The notes below the pieces were generated by a model. That model was not told where the DNA came from. It was given only the letters and a program-made list of their open reading frames with translations, and did no database searches. Both the position numbers and the translations under genes were made by a program. Shown piece by piece: positions 37,395 to 47,600 of a stretch of 64,000 nt of DNA (positions are counted from its first letter, which is position 1; every line of letters starts with the position of its first letter). The stretch lies in NCBI GenBank assembly GCA_964057225.1, contig OZ059900.1:9496501-9560500 (forward strand), in the 5' to 3' direction. The stretch is from Auanema rhodensis. Its lineage: Eukaryota > Nematoda > Chromadorea > Rhabditida > Rhabditidae.

Positions 37395-38385
37395 TTAAGA
37401 GAAAGAATAACATGAATACTCATCTTCAAACTCTTTCATCAGTTGTATCATAGTAACTTAGATTCTATTAAGTTTTAACCAGGATTCCCAAGACTTTCGT
37501 CAAACAGTACGTAAGAACAGGAAATACTTCATGAAGAATCAGGATTAACAACTGGCAACTCTTCAGAAAAAGCTTGAGAATGTGTTTGATTTACATCATT
37601 TTGATTCTAATTATATCATATAATTATCGATTTAACTGAAAATATCTTTTGAGTGATGGCCAGTTTTGGTCGAAAAGTAGGTAAGGGGGGAGTACATGGA
37701 ATCGGACAATTTGATCGAAAATTGAAAATTTTGAGGAAACGTTCTGAAATTGATTACCTAAGATGAAACAATGGCGTAGAAAACGATTCTGATACTTACG
37801 AGTCTCTGAAACGCTGTCTGAGAGGAGATATAGCCTTCTGAATGTTTGACGTCAGAATGTTTAAAGCCCCGTAACTCTTTTCAGAGTGAAAATTGGTAGC
37901 TGAGATTTTCATATTTGGAATCAGCGTTTCAATGCGCTTCAGATGCATCACTCAAAACAAAGAAAATACAAATTTTTTATTTCTCAAACTGAAAAATGGC
38001 TAAATTCTTGATTTTTCAAAAATTCAAAGTGCTTCAAACTTTCATATAAGTAGTTTATCTGATAAATCTCGTTAAGTAGATTCAGAATCCGTTTGAAGTT
38101 TTTCGATAACTTGAAGGAGAAAGGAGATAATGGCCTTTAAAGTCAAGTTTTTGAATATTTGTGTTCGTTTTGAAGAAGAATAACTACTGAGTGAGGTGAG
38201 ATACAACTTCGAATTTTTGTGAAAAGGAGGGCCCATTGCTGAGCTACGAGAATATATAATAAATTTGAAAGAAAATTGATTTTGAACAGAGTTATAAGCT
38301 TCGGAATTTCAAAAAAATGGCTTCTTTAAGGTCCAAATCCATCGGAGTGTTTTTTGGATTTTCGATTTGGTATCGATTTTCATAA

Positions 38386-38460
38386 AAAACGCAGAAAGGG
38401 ATCGTACCTTTACAGTGGCTTGTAAGCGTTTACCATACAGACCACTCGACCATTTGGCTT
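38386..38460 (-). other. tRNA-like module 2 (right arm)
   Basis: Mirror copy of the module at 35671-35750, same boxes, opposite strand. Confidence 0.5.
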
Positions 38461-38715
38461 ATAATATTAATGTTTTAATCGCAAATAAGAAGATCGACAA
38501 GAGTATTTGAAATCCAAAACTTTTTCGAAACAATGGAGTCGAGGATAAGATGAGTTTCAGAATTTCTTTATGATTATGATTAGTGCAGCTTTAAGTTTTT
38601 CCTGTAGTAACTTGGCCAAGTGTCTGATTATAGAGAGATTTATCTATTTTAGAGAGAGAGAGAGAGAGAGATTTATATATTAGAGAGAGAGAGAGAGATA
38701 TTTTATATTTTCTTT

Positions 38716-38787
38716 GATATCACTGTAGGATTTGAACCTACAAGTGCACCTTACTATAACTGAAATACAACCATTATACTAAGATGT
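38716..38787 (-). other. tRNA-like module 1 (right arm)
   Basis: Mirror copy of the module at 35331-35402, same boxes, opposite strand. Confidence 0.55.
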
Positions 38788-39190
38788 TATATGAATTAAC
38801 TATAAAATATAAAATATATAATAAGATAATTCATACTACATATATGATAAACTATTAATATTCTTAGAGCAATTGATTTTCTTGATTATCTAATCAATTT
38901 TTTCTTTATATTTATTGTTCTTCTTGTATTTCTCAAACATGAGATGCGTAATTTAATAAAATTCATAATTTTCTCAAATAATGAATAAAGAAGAATATAT
39001 AAACCTAGTTTCTTGATAAATTTTAGAAAAGGTATTCCTTCTGAATCAGGTAAGCTTTGAAATCAGAAAAGCTATGAACTCATGTCACTACTTCCTTTGA
39101 GGCCGTGCCCATTCATTCCTATCTTCCTAGTTTAAATAATTTTTCTTTTTTATTATATATTTTCCTATAAGCATACATAAACACACCTAT

Positions 39191-39301
39191 AAGCACCCGG
39201 AATTCCCAAGCCGTCTCCGATCCCAGTATTAAACAGGCCCAACGTTGCTTGACTTGCCAGATCGGATGGGATGCTTACTTTTTTTTTCTTTTCGTCGTAA
39301 G
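39191..39301 (-). pseudogene. Degenerate 5S rRNA copy
   Basis: It shares the 5S core (CCAAGCCGTCTCCGATCC, then CAACGTTGCTTGACTTGCCA on the plus strand). Several substitutions are present, and a T-run replaces much of the 5' part of the gene before CGTCGTAAG. Not expected to make functional 5S. Confidence 0.85.
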
Positions 39302-39311
39302 TTTTCAATGA

Positions 39312-39354
39312 GAGCGATTATTCTCCCCCAAAGAGCATGAGCCGTTCCCGGCAG
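39312..39354 (-). pseudogene. U2 snRNA 3'-end fragment
   Basis: It matches the terminal stem of the complete U2 gene (CGATTATTCTCCCC...GCCGTTCCCG), with mutations. Only the last ~45 bases of U2 are present. Confidence 0.7.
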
Positions 39355-39408
39355 TATAAATCACTAATGAACTAAACAGAATACGGTTTCTTTATTGAGA
39401 TTCATCTT

Positions 39409-39650
39409 GGAATGAATCTCTTAAATCAGATTCTTTTCATTTTCCTCACTAAATAGATAGTGAGAATTCAAAATTAGAATAATAGAGTCTTGAAAGACCC
39501 GTTATAATTAATTTTTCTGCTTAAACGATTAGGTTGACCTCCCATAGTTGTGCACCGTATGCCACATGGGGGCAGATTACTAGTTCATTTGGAAGATATC
39601 CCTGACTAGGCAGATTGTTGTGTAGTGTTAAAGAATTGAAAAACCAAACT
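39409..39650. repeat. Spacer repeat A of the 5S/U2 array, copy 1
   Basis: About 240 bases nearly identical to 43409-43645 (shared landmarks: CTCACTAAATAGATAGTGAG and GTTGTGCACCGTATG). Function unknown. It is not a snRNA I recognise. Confidence 0.85.
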
Positions 39651-39822
39651 TCTTTCGAATAGTTAGACCAAAACTACAAAACGAATAAACGGTGTTTGGA
39701 TAGCCTTTCACATGTTTTGTTTGTAAAAATAAAAGAAAAACTATGAAAGATAACATAAAACATTTATTGAAAAACAAGACAATTTATGAAAATAAGAAAG
39801 AAAAATCAATTTCAGCAATAAT

Positions 39823-40674
39823 CTAGATGTCTATTCCAAATTGGTAGAATCGTTGAAACATTGTTCGACTGAAAACAGATGATTACAACGAAAAAAAAAA
39901 AGAAAACTCACTGTTGCTGTGCCAAAAGTGTTTTCAACTTCCTGAAATGTTTTCGGTTTGCATCCAACTCTTCCAGAACACCGGCCGGAAGTGAAATACC
40001 ACGTTCACGGTGAAGTTCTACTTGTGTTTGGACAAATTTCATATAATTCGTCATGAAAATATGAAGTTTTCGGAATTCCAATTGTGTCATGTATGTGTGT
40101 CTTTCATCTATACTTAAGGCGTTTGCTTTCACTTCGAGGAATCTTCTCATATTAGCCAAATTCTTCTTTAAGTCTAGTACTAACTCTGAGTTCATGTTGT
40201 ACAGTTCGATCTCATGAATAAGCTGGTCTTCCAACATTGAAATTCTAGAATTCAGCTCTTCCATTCCTTTAGCCGAGTCAGGGTCAGTCTCCAAAATTGT
40301 ATCCACTTCATCAAAACGATCATATCTCTCTAATCGAATTCGTGTGATCTCTTTTTTACATTCAGCAATACGATCTTGAATGATTTTCTCATGAGCGTTG
40401 TCATGATCACGAAAAATGTCATAATCGCTATACAAGGGTGCCTCTACTTCCTATAATCAAGTGGAAACTAAGAAAATCAATCAATAATAGCTAACCATAT
40501 CATATAATTTATATTCAGGAAAAAAAGAAAAATAATTGAGAGTAATGAGAAGAAATTACCTAGAAAAACTAAAAATTTAATTCAAAAATTCAAAAAAATA
40601 AATCAAAAATATGTCAAAGCCGTTTGAATTACTGACAGTAATAATTGAAAATCCCGCGTATCAGTAGAGCACAT
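39823..40674 (-). CDS. Coiled-coil protein of unknown function lodged in the 5S/U2 array
   Basis: I do not recognise the family. The main exon 40450-39912 (539 nt) has an acceptor (GATTATAG) and a canonical donor (GTGAGT). It joins in phase to a last exon 39868-39823 ending RFYQFGIDI and a stop. AATAAA follows at 39768-39763 on the minus strand. The protein is charged and helical with heptad-like regions (for example LNSRISMLEDQLIHEIEL), so a coiled coil is likely. A possible first exon 40674-40633 (MCSTDTRDFQLLLS) with donor GTAATT joins in phase 0 and gives 208 aa in total, but this is tentative because that sequence is also present in the duplicated spacer at 43.8 kb. Otherwise the 5' exons are missing or lie far upstream. 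Confidence 0.6.
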
Positions 40675-40726
40675 ATGTGATTATCAATAACTAATTTCAG
40701 GAACTTTTTTTTCTGAAAACGAAAAA
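40478..40726. repeat. Spacer repeat B of the 5S/U2 array, copy 1
   Basis: It is nearly identical to 43661-43912, and a diverged copy lies at about 41975-42082. It is the 3' flank of 5S transcription, which runs on the minus strand; T-runs just past the 5S end suit Pol III termination. Confidence 0.85.
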
Positions 40727-40844
40727 GCTTACGGCACCCGGGATTCCCAAGCCGTCTCCGATCCAAGTACTAACCGGGCCCAACGTTGCTTGACTTGCCA
40801 GATCGGACGGGATGGCGTACTTTCAACGTGGTATGGTCGTAAGC
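40727..40844 (-). rRNA. 5S ribosomal RNA (complete copy)
   Basis: About 118 nt. On the minus strand it begins GCTTACGACCATACCACGTT, carries the internal control region (GTTAGTACTTGGATCGGAGA) and ends at GGGTGCCGTAAGCT followed by a T-run. It is very close to the known nematode 5S sequence. Transcribed by Pol III. Confidence 0.95.
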
Positions 40845-40960
40845 GAATGACAAGTTTAGTTCTGCGCTTATAATTGTGAACTTCGTTAAATGTGTCGCAG
40901 TTTTCTTATTTATTTTCTAATGTCAAATATACTATAAAAGGAAAAGTGTAGATTTGTGAG

Positions 40961-41073
40961 CGACCCGTGAGATGGAGCTAGCAAGCCAGCATCTACCTCA
41001 AGTCTCAAAAATCGGTTAACCTTATTGTGAACCAATGGAACACATATCGAAGGTTAATTCGATAAGAACGATT
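40961..41073 (-). pseudogene. Truncated U2 snRNA copy fused downstream of the full U2 gene
   Basis: It repeats the U2 body (stem IIa/b region and Sm-site region) but lacks the first ~37 bases and the 3' stems. The junction with the full copy lies at a shared ATAATCG/TAATCG microhomology, as expected for unequal exchange between tandem copies. Confidence 0.8.
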
Positions 41074-41075
41074 AT

Positions 41076-41275
41076 TCTCCCCTAAAGGGGATGGGCCGTT
41101 CCCGCCAGCAGTGCAAGAGCGGGTCGACCCGTGAGATGGAGCTAGCAAGCCAGCATCTACCTCAGGTCTCAAAAATCGGTTAACCTTATTGTGAACCAAT
41201 GGAACACATATCGAAGGTTAATTCGATAAGAACGATTACTACACTTTGATCTTAGCCAAAAGGCCGAGAAGCGAT
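41076..41275 (-). ncRNA. U2 spliceosomal snRNA
   Basis: U2 pairs with the intron branch point. The minus strand from 41275 starts ATCGCTTCTCGGCCTTTTGG and includes the branch-point recognition GTGTAGTA and the Sm site GATTTTTGAG. It ends in the GC-rich 3' stems (GGGAACGGCCCATCCCC). The length is about 200 nt, usual for U2. All key elements are intact, so it is probably functional. The 5' flank is 41276-41400. Confidence 0.93.
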
Positions 41276-41974
41276 ACTGCAACGTCGTCAGAAACATAAA
41301 CATTGAGATTACGTATCGTACTTCATACGAGTGCACTTGCTCTTTTGACCACAAGTGTCAGATTTGACTTTTTTGGGTGTACCGGTCATTAATGACTTAT
41401 GTAAGGGGTCAGATTTGGTCAATTGGTTGATTTCTCATTTTTTCTTTCCTTAAATTATTATATATATATAATTATATAATAAAAATAATAAAGTTTTTAT
41501 ATAAAAGTCACAAAAAAAAAAATTTTGAAAAAAATTTTTTTTCGAGTATTTATGACTTTCATGAACTTATGTCACTAGTATCCCTTGTGGCCCTTTTCTT
41601 CATATTCATCAATTTATATATTTTTATTATGTAGTTCGCCATGAATATGTAGATAAATAGAAACATTAGAAGAAAATTATTTGAAAAAAAGTATTATATA
41701 CCGTACACCACAACTCTCTATAATACATTTTCAGGAAAACGCCCAAATTTCTGTACATACATAATTAATAAACTTGATAGGTTACATCATTGGGAAATGA
41801 AGTTCCAGAAAATCTCTCTGCATCTTGGATTTCAAAAAGTTCTTTCTATTGAAGATGTGCTGCAAAATGTAGAAGTATTTGCTTTATATGTATAGCTTGT
41901 TACATACTTTTTTTGAATTTACTGAAAAATAAAAGAATTAAATTAAAAAAAAGTATTTAACAAGCTATATATGT
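41276..41974. other. U2 5' flank and AT-rich spacer
   Basis: The first ~120 bases upstream of U2 should hold its proximal sequence element, though I cannot identify it without comparison. The remainder is AT-rich with no gene recognised. Confidence 0.4.
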
Positions 41975-42082
41975 AAGAAAAAATAATAATTGGAAATAGA
42001 ATCATTAAATCCGTGTATCAATAGAGCGTATATCTGATTATCAATAACTATTTTCTTAAACTTTTTTTCTGAAAACGAAAAA

Positions 42083-42614
42083 GCTTACGGCACCCGGGAT
42101 TCCCAAGCCGTCTCCGATCCAAATACTAATTGGGCCCTGTCACGGTCAACGTGAATATACGTACTTTTATTACAGTAACTTTTTGTTTGTATTTTTTGAA
42201 TGAAGACACCAGATGAATGAACTCCACCCCTTTAACCATCTGGTGTCTCCCTATAAAAGGGAGAACCAGATGGTTAAAGGGGTGGAGTTCATTCATCTGG
42301 TGTCTCCCTATAAAAGGGAGAACCAGTTGGTTAAATTTTATGTCTTACCAATTTTTGAATTGATTTTAGGATTTTTTAGGAAGTTCTAAAATCAATCTAC
42401 TTGCTGTAATTCATTTTACTGTTGTTGCATTCGTTGAATAAACCTTTCTTCATTTTACTTGTCTTAACGCATAACACCGCACTCATACAAACCGACTCCA
42501 TACTTGGACTGATACTTGGAGGTAATAGTCCAGTTGTCAAGCGACAGGCCCAACGTTGCTTGACTTGCCAGATCGGACGGGATGGTGTACTTTCAAGGTG
42601 GTATGGTCGTAAGC
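42083..42614 (-). pseudogene. 5S rRNA copy split by a solo LTR
   Basis: The 3' half (42083-42137) and 5' half (42547-42614) form one 5S gene interrupted at 42138-42546. The inserted sequence is flanked by GGCCC on both sides. The 3' half has two extra substitutions. Confidence 0.9.
42138..42546. mobile_element. Solo LTR inserted in a 5S rRNA gene
   Basis: 409 bp, beginning TGTCACGG and ending AAGCGACA, with a 5-bp target duplication GGCCC (42133-42137 and 42547-42551). The ends resemble those of the full BEL/Pao element at 44101 (TGTCGCGG...AGCGACA), so it is a related family. It contains two TATAAAAGGG boxes (42252 and 42309), a perfect 35-bp inverted repeat (42209-42243 and 42266-42300), and an AATAAA near its right end. 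Confidence 0.88.
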
Positions 42615-42783
42615 GAAGTTAAAGTTTAGTTTTGCGTTTATCAAAGTGAGCTTCGCTGACCGTGGTATCAGAAAGAGCGCAACTTTGGGCAGAAATAAAA
42701 CGTCTGGGTTATATTTTGTCCGGATTTTAGCATTACTCGCCGTGGTATGATGGTAACACATATCGAAGTTTAGTTCAATGAGA

Positions 42784-42860
42784 GGGATTATTGTCCCCCA
42801 AAGGGATGGGTAGTTCCCGTCAGCAGTGCAAGAACGGGTCGACCCGTGAGATGGAGCTAG
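42784..42860 (-). pseudogene. U2 snRNA 3'-end fragment
   Basis: It matches the 3' third of U2 (terminal stems plus GGGTCGACCCGTGAGATGG on the plus strand), with changes. The 5' two thirds are absent. Confidence 0.8.
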
Positions 42861-43408
42861 AGAGAACTATAATTAAGATGTCAAATATTATCATTCTGAT
42901 ATTTGAAATTTGAGAAATATAATTAAAGAAAATAGTTGCGAAGAAGTTGAAACAAATCGATACAGTTTTTGAATTACTTACAGTATCAAATTATCCCGCA
43001 TATCATTAGAGTACAAGCAAACAAACAAACGGGTTCAGGTCTCTTTACTTGAAAAACATTCAATCCTGTTACATCCATGTCTCAAAGAAGTGCTTCTGAA
43101 GAAGCTGCCATGATAAAAATGAAACAGATAGTTTTTAAGAAACTTTGAGAAGATTCTAGAGAGAGTTTTTATAAGCTTTGTAACATTTTGTGTAAAATGA
43201 GTAGCAGTCGTATGGTTATATAAGCCTGAGTCTTCAAGACTCAACAGTTCTGATGTAATCACATCTCTATTTTATTTTTAGTTATAGTCATGCAGTTGTA
43301 CATTGTAGATTTATCGTACAACTCTATACTCTTTCTCTCTTAGTTTATTTGGACTTCCCGCGACTTGGAACCATAGGGGATGCAAATTGAATGTCGACAT
43401 TCATGTTG
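42861..43408. other. Array spacer, unassigned
   Basis: Follows the U2 fragment. AT-rich, with CTTTCTCTC-type tracts near 43330. It may hold old LTR debris, but no gene was recognised. Confidence 0.35.
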
Positions 43409-43645
43409 GAATGAACTCTTAAATGAGATTCTTTTTATTTTCCTCACTAAATAGATAGTGAGAATTCAAAATTAGAATAATAGAGTCTTGAGAGGCCCGT
43501 TATAATTAATTTTTCTGCTAAAACGATTAGGTTGACCTCACATAGTTGTGCACCGTATGTCACATAGGGGCAGATTACTAGTTCATTTGGAAGATATCTC
43601 TGATTTGGCATATTGTTGAATAGGGTTAAAGAATTGAAAAACCTT
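43409..43645. repeat. Spacer repeat A of the 5S/U2 array, copy 2
   Basis: Second copy of 39409-39650. Here repeat A runs almost directly into repeat B, without the roughly 820-base coding segment found in copy 1. Confidence 0.85.
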
Positions 43646-43660
43646 ACTTAAACAAACCAA

Positions 43661-43912
43661 AATCTATCAATAATAGCTAACCATATCATATAATTTATAT
43701 TCAGGAAAAAAAGAAAAATAATTGAGAGTGATGAGAAGCAATTACCTAGAAAAACTAAAAATTTAATTCAAAAATTCAAAAAAATAAATCAAAAATATGT
43801 CAAAGCCGTTTGAATTACTGACAGTAATAATTGAAAATCCCGCGTATCAGTAGAGCACATATGTGATTATCAATAACTAATTTCAGGAACTTTTTTTTCT
43901 GAAAACGAAAAA
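43661..43912. repeat. Spacer repeat B of the 5S/U2 array, copy 2
   Basis: Near-identical to 40478-40726 and directly adjoining the next complete 5S gene. Confidence 0.85.
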
Positions 43913-44030
43913 GCTTACGGCACCCGGGATTCCCAAGCCGTCTCCGATCCAAGTACTAACCGGGCCCAACGTTGCTTGACTTGCCAGATCGGACGGGATG
44001 GCGTACTTTCAACGTGGTATGGTCGTAAGC
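43913..44030 (-). rRNA. 5S ribosomal RNA (second complete copy)
   Basis: The sequence is the same as the copy at 40727-40844 as far as I can compare by eye. The internal control region and the terminator T-run are intact. The retroelement insertion starts 70 bases upstream of its 5' end. Confidence 0.95.
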
Positions 44031-44100
44031 GAATGATATTTTTAGTTTTGCGCTTATCATAGTGAGCTTCGCTGACCGTGGTATAAGAAATTGCACAACT

Positions 44101-44402
44101 TGTCGCGGTTAGCGATTATTTTTTATTCTTTTTTCTATGTTTTGTTCCATTTCAGTTTTGTTTTTATCGTTTTCCTTTACTTTGTCTATTTCAGATTGTA
44201 CTTTTCGACCCGCCTTCCCATATCTTCATCTTTGGGATCGGAAAATACAAGACATACCTCAACTTACTTCAACGGAGTATAGACGATCTATATTGTGTTG
44301 ATATTGTTAACTGTCTCTTTAATAAAGCATTCTACCACTGACTATCTGTTCTATTAATTCTCAGCGGAATACCGACAACCGAATACCTTCGCCGAAGCGA
44401 CA
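44101..44402 (+). repeat. 5' LTR of the BEL/Pao element
   Basis: TGTCGCGG...AGCGACA, 302 bp, with an AATAAA about 85 bases from its right end. The identical partner is at 52708-53009. Confidence 0.95.
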
Positions 44403-44442
44403 TTGGTGCATCGACCATCACGACTCAGGTCACTGCTTCAAC

Positions 44443-44448
44443 AGGTAC
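44443..44448 (+). promoter_or_regulatory. Candidate splice donor for a subgenomic env mRNA
   Basis: CAG|GTAC in the leader between the 5' LTR and the gag start. It would pair with the acceptor TTTCAAATCAG ending at 50650, three bases before an in-frame ATG that opens a signal peptide. Inference from position. Confidence 0.35.
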
Positions 44449-44685
44449 TTTATCATTTAATTTGGTGGCGACTCTTAAGTCCATCAGCTCAGGCGTGAAT
44501 TTGCCTGCAGTAATCGATATAATTTCGGAGCATAATAACGCTCCAAGATACGACAAGTCGTATATCTCATACTCATTTGTTGTACTTTGTACAACTTTCA
44601 ATTCTTGTTCTCTCTCATTTTCTGAATTTTATTCATCATTATCAGCTATAGAAGCTTACCTATTACGCCTCACACAGCGTTAGAA

Positions 44686-47600
44686 ATGGCCTCCTCATAT
44701 GTTGGCGACATTCGTCGTTCATACGACTTCTTATCCGTTTTGCTCAAACGTTACGCAAATCTTCTCGACAACGAACCCGCCGGGGTATCTGATTCAGAAA
44801 TAACATACGATAGAATTATTTTACTGCAATCAACTTTACGCAATCATGAATTGGTATTGAACGAGCTCTCTACTGCTCTCGACACAGTGAACAGAAACAT
44901 AGAAAAATTCCAAACCGTTTTCAAAGATTCTGATAAGGATCTTCGAAACGAAATGAAAGCATTATACGAAGAACTTGAAGAAAATCCAAACAATCGTCAA
45001 GCTTACAATATAGCTGACGAACAAAGATTATTACTCCTTGACCGTATCAGTCATATTAAAACAGCAATTGCATTCGTGGAATCACTACTTCCCGAGAAAA
45101 AGAAAGAAAAAGTAATCGAAAGCACTGGTACCGAAACAACACAAATTTATTCAAATTTATTACAATTGTTACAAACAAGCAATCATATTCAACGTCCGGT
45201 AACACAAATACCGACTTTCGATGGTACACCCGAAAATTTCAAACTGTATTGGTCAAGATTTAATAACATGATACATCAAAATCCACAATATTCCATACTT
45301 GATAAAGTGAACATTTTACTCGAAGGCTTATCCGATAAAGCTTTGGTCGTTATAAGGGGTATTGAACCTAATGAAAACAACTATCTCTTACTGAGAAAAG
45401 CACTTGAAAATGCATATATGAGATATGCTACAGATAAACTTCAATTATTGAGGAAAATGAAAAATTTATCTCCTGCTTCTGATGCAAAAAGCTGTAAGCA
45501 ATTATTTGATTTGATCCAAAGCTATGATCGTCAAATTACAGCCGCTGGAAGTCATATTGGTCCTGAATTTTTCTTTGCTATTTGCGCTGAAAAATTTCCT
45601 CATTATATAATGAGTGAACTATATCGTCAACCAGATCCTCTAGATCAATCAATGGATGACATTTATCAACATCTCTCTTCACGAATTTATGAATTCAGTT
45701 TAATGGACACTAGAAAACGAAATTCAGAACATGACTCACATAATTCACCAAATCGTGGAAAACATGTTGATAAAACTTTCGACAAATCCACTAAAAAAAT
45801 TTGGACTTGTGTTTTTTGTGGTAAAGAAGGACATCCATCTTATTATTGCCGTACTTATGACACACCACAGAAAAAACGTGAAATCTTAAAGAACAAAGAA
45901 GTATGCTGGCTTTGTTTCTCTACTTCACATCGCAGTCGTGATTGTTCTCGACCGAAATGCCCGAAATGCAAAAATGAGCATAACAGTTGCTTATGTCTAA
46001 ATTTAGATCGTGAAACAAAGAGTCCTGTAAAACCTATATCGTCCACAAGCATGATCATAACAGAAAGTGCAGGACAACAAACTCCAGACCTTACAGTCTC
46101 ACAAAATAAAAATGACATCATTTCTACACCAACTGTATCACAAACAGTACCTACAGTACAACCAGCATTTTTCAATCATCTACCAGTAACATTAATAGTT
46201 ACTGAACCTAAGAATACACAATTACAATTGCTCACACATACCGAGGATACCCATGATATCGAGATGAGTCAAATTGTATTGAAAACAGCTATGACACATA
46301 TATTCAGTTACACACAAAATAAATATATCACAGTAAAGGTAGTGATTGACAGTGGCTCTATGCGGTCTTTCATACGTAGTGATATAGCTAAGGATCTTCA
46401 ATTGCCTATCAACAAAGTTCAACATCGCACATTCTTTGGAATAGGTGGCCTCAGCGAAACACATGAATGTAAAGAAGTGAAAACTATTTTTTATACTTCT
46501 AATGGCAGTATCATCATAACCAACATGCTTACGAAACCATTCATAGCTACATCATTAAGAGCTCCACTTTTAGACAATAATGATCGTTCATTCATTAAAA
46601 GAAACAATATAACTTTAGCTAATCCAATGATTGATGGTCAGGCATTTGAACCAGATATTCTAATTGGATTAGATCGCTATAAGTTATTCGTTCATATGAA
46701 TTCTGAACTTGAGTTACCCTCTACATTAAGAATGCAGAATACCAGTTTCGGTTATACCTTGTATGGGGAAATACCATATCAAAATCATTCTGTTACGTTA
46801 ATAACAATTAATGATAAACCATTACAACATAATGATATGCTTCGATACATATTTGAAATTGATAGCTTAGGAATTAATACTTCTGAAGCTGGAATTGACA
46901 CAACTATTGATTATTACGAAGATTATTCAAAACAGTTGACACTAACCAATCATCGTATTGAAGCTCCTTTACCATTGAAATCAAATTATCATCAATTACC
47001 AGATAATAAAGGTTTAGCCTTTTATCGATTTTTGGCATTGTTCAAAACTTTACAAGCAAATCCTTCGAAATTGGAAATGTACAGGAAAATTATTGATGAT
47101 TATATCGATAACGGTATCATTGAAGAAGTTCCTTTTGAAACTTCCAACAATAATCATAATTCTGATATTATATGTCATTATATTCCACATCATGGGGTAT
47201 GGAATACAAACAAGCCGAATAAACCTTTACGAGTTGTTTTCGATGCTTCAGCTAAAACTAAGGGTAAATTATCCCTTAACGACATACTATATACTGGAAA
47301 AAGTTTTGTGAACAATATTTTCAACATTCTCATTGCTTCAAGAATAAAACCAATCATTATTACTTGTGATATTCAATCAGCCTTTTTACAAGTAGGCTTA
47401 CAGAAGCAACATCGGGATCTTTGCCGTTTCTTTTGGGTAAAGGATCCTCAAGGAAGTTGTAACTCAAGTAATACTAAGGTTTTTCGATTCAAACGCATAC
47501 CATTTGGATTGACTGCCTCACCTAGCATTCTAAACATGAGTGTAAATTGGTATTTAAGCTCTTTGAATACTGACTTATCAGATGAAATATTAAATACATT

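Larger units (their letters stand above)
35231..38898. mobile_element. Large fold-back (inverted-repeat) element with tRNA-like modules
   Basis: The left arm 35231-36621 and right arm 37511-38898 are reverse complements of each other over about 1.39 kb. They differ only at scattered bases and in the length of a CT/GA microsatellite. The 889-base loop holds a 171-bp tandem array and 116 bases of unique sequence. There is no open frame of note and no transposase. The outer ends decay gradually and I see no convincing target-site duplication. Each arm carries two tRNA-like modules with recognisable Pol III A and B boxes. It may be a non-autonomous fold-back transposon, a tRNA-derived composite, or a local inverted duplication. 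A transcript across it would form a very long hairpin. Confidence 0.8.
37511..38898 (-). repeat. Fold-back element, right arm
   Basis: Reverse complement of the left arm. The GA microsatellite at about 38651-38698 is shorter and interrupted differently. Only a few single-base differences are visible over long aligned stretches, so the two arms are recent or kept alike by gene conversion. Confidence 0.9.

Noticed and set aside
39409..39650. Spacer repeat A as a U1, U4, U5 or U6 gene
   Set aside because: None of the conserved cores of these RNAs is present; the repeat is kept as unassigned.
41005..41354. Minus-strand frames of 61-64 codons
   Set aside because: They lie within the U2 snRNA gene and its truncated copy; the repeated peptide is a by-product of the duplication.
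38900..44100. Spliced-leader RNA gene in the 5S spacer
   Set aside because: Nematode 5S genes often carry one, so I looked on both strands for an SL1-like 22-mer followed by a donor and Sm site. None was found.
45855..46464. Minus-strand frames within the retroelement
   Set aside because: Shadows of the gag-protease frame on the other strand.
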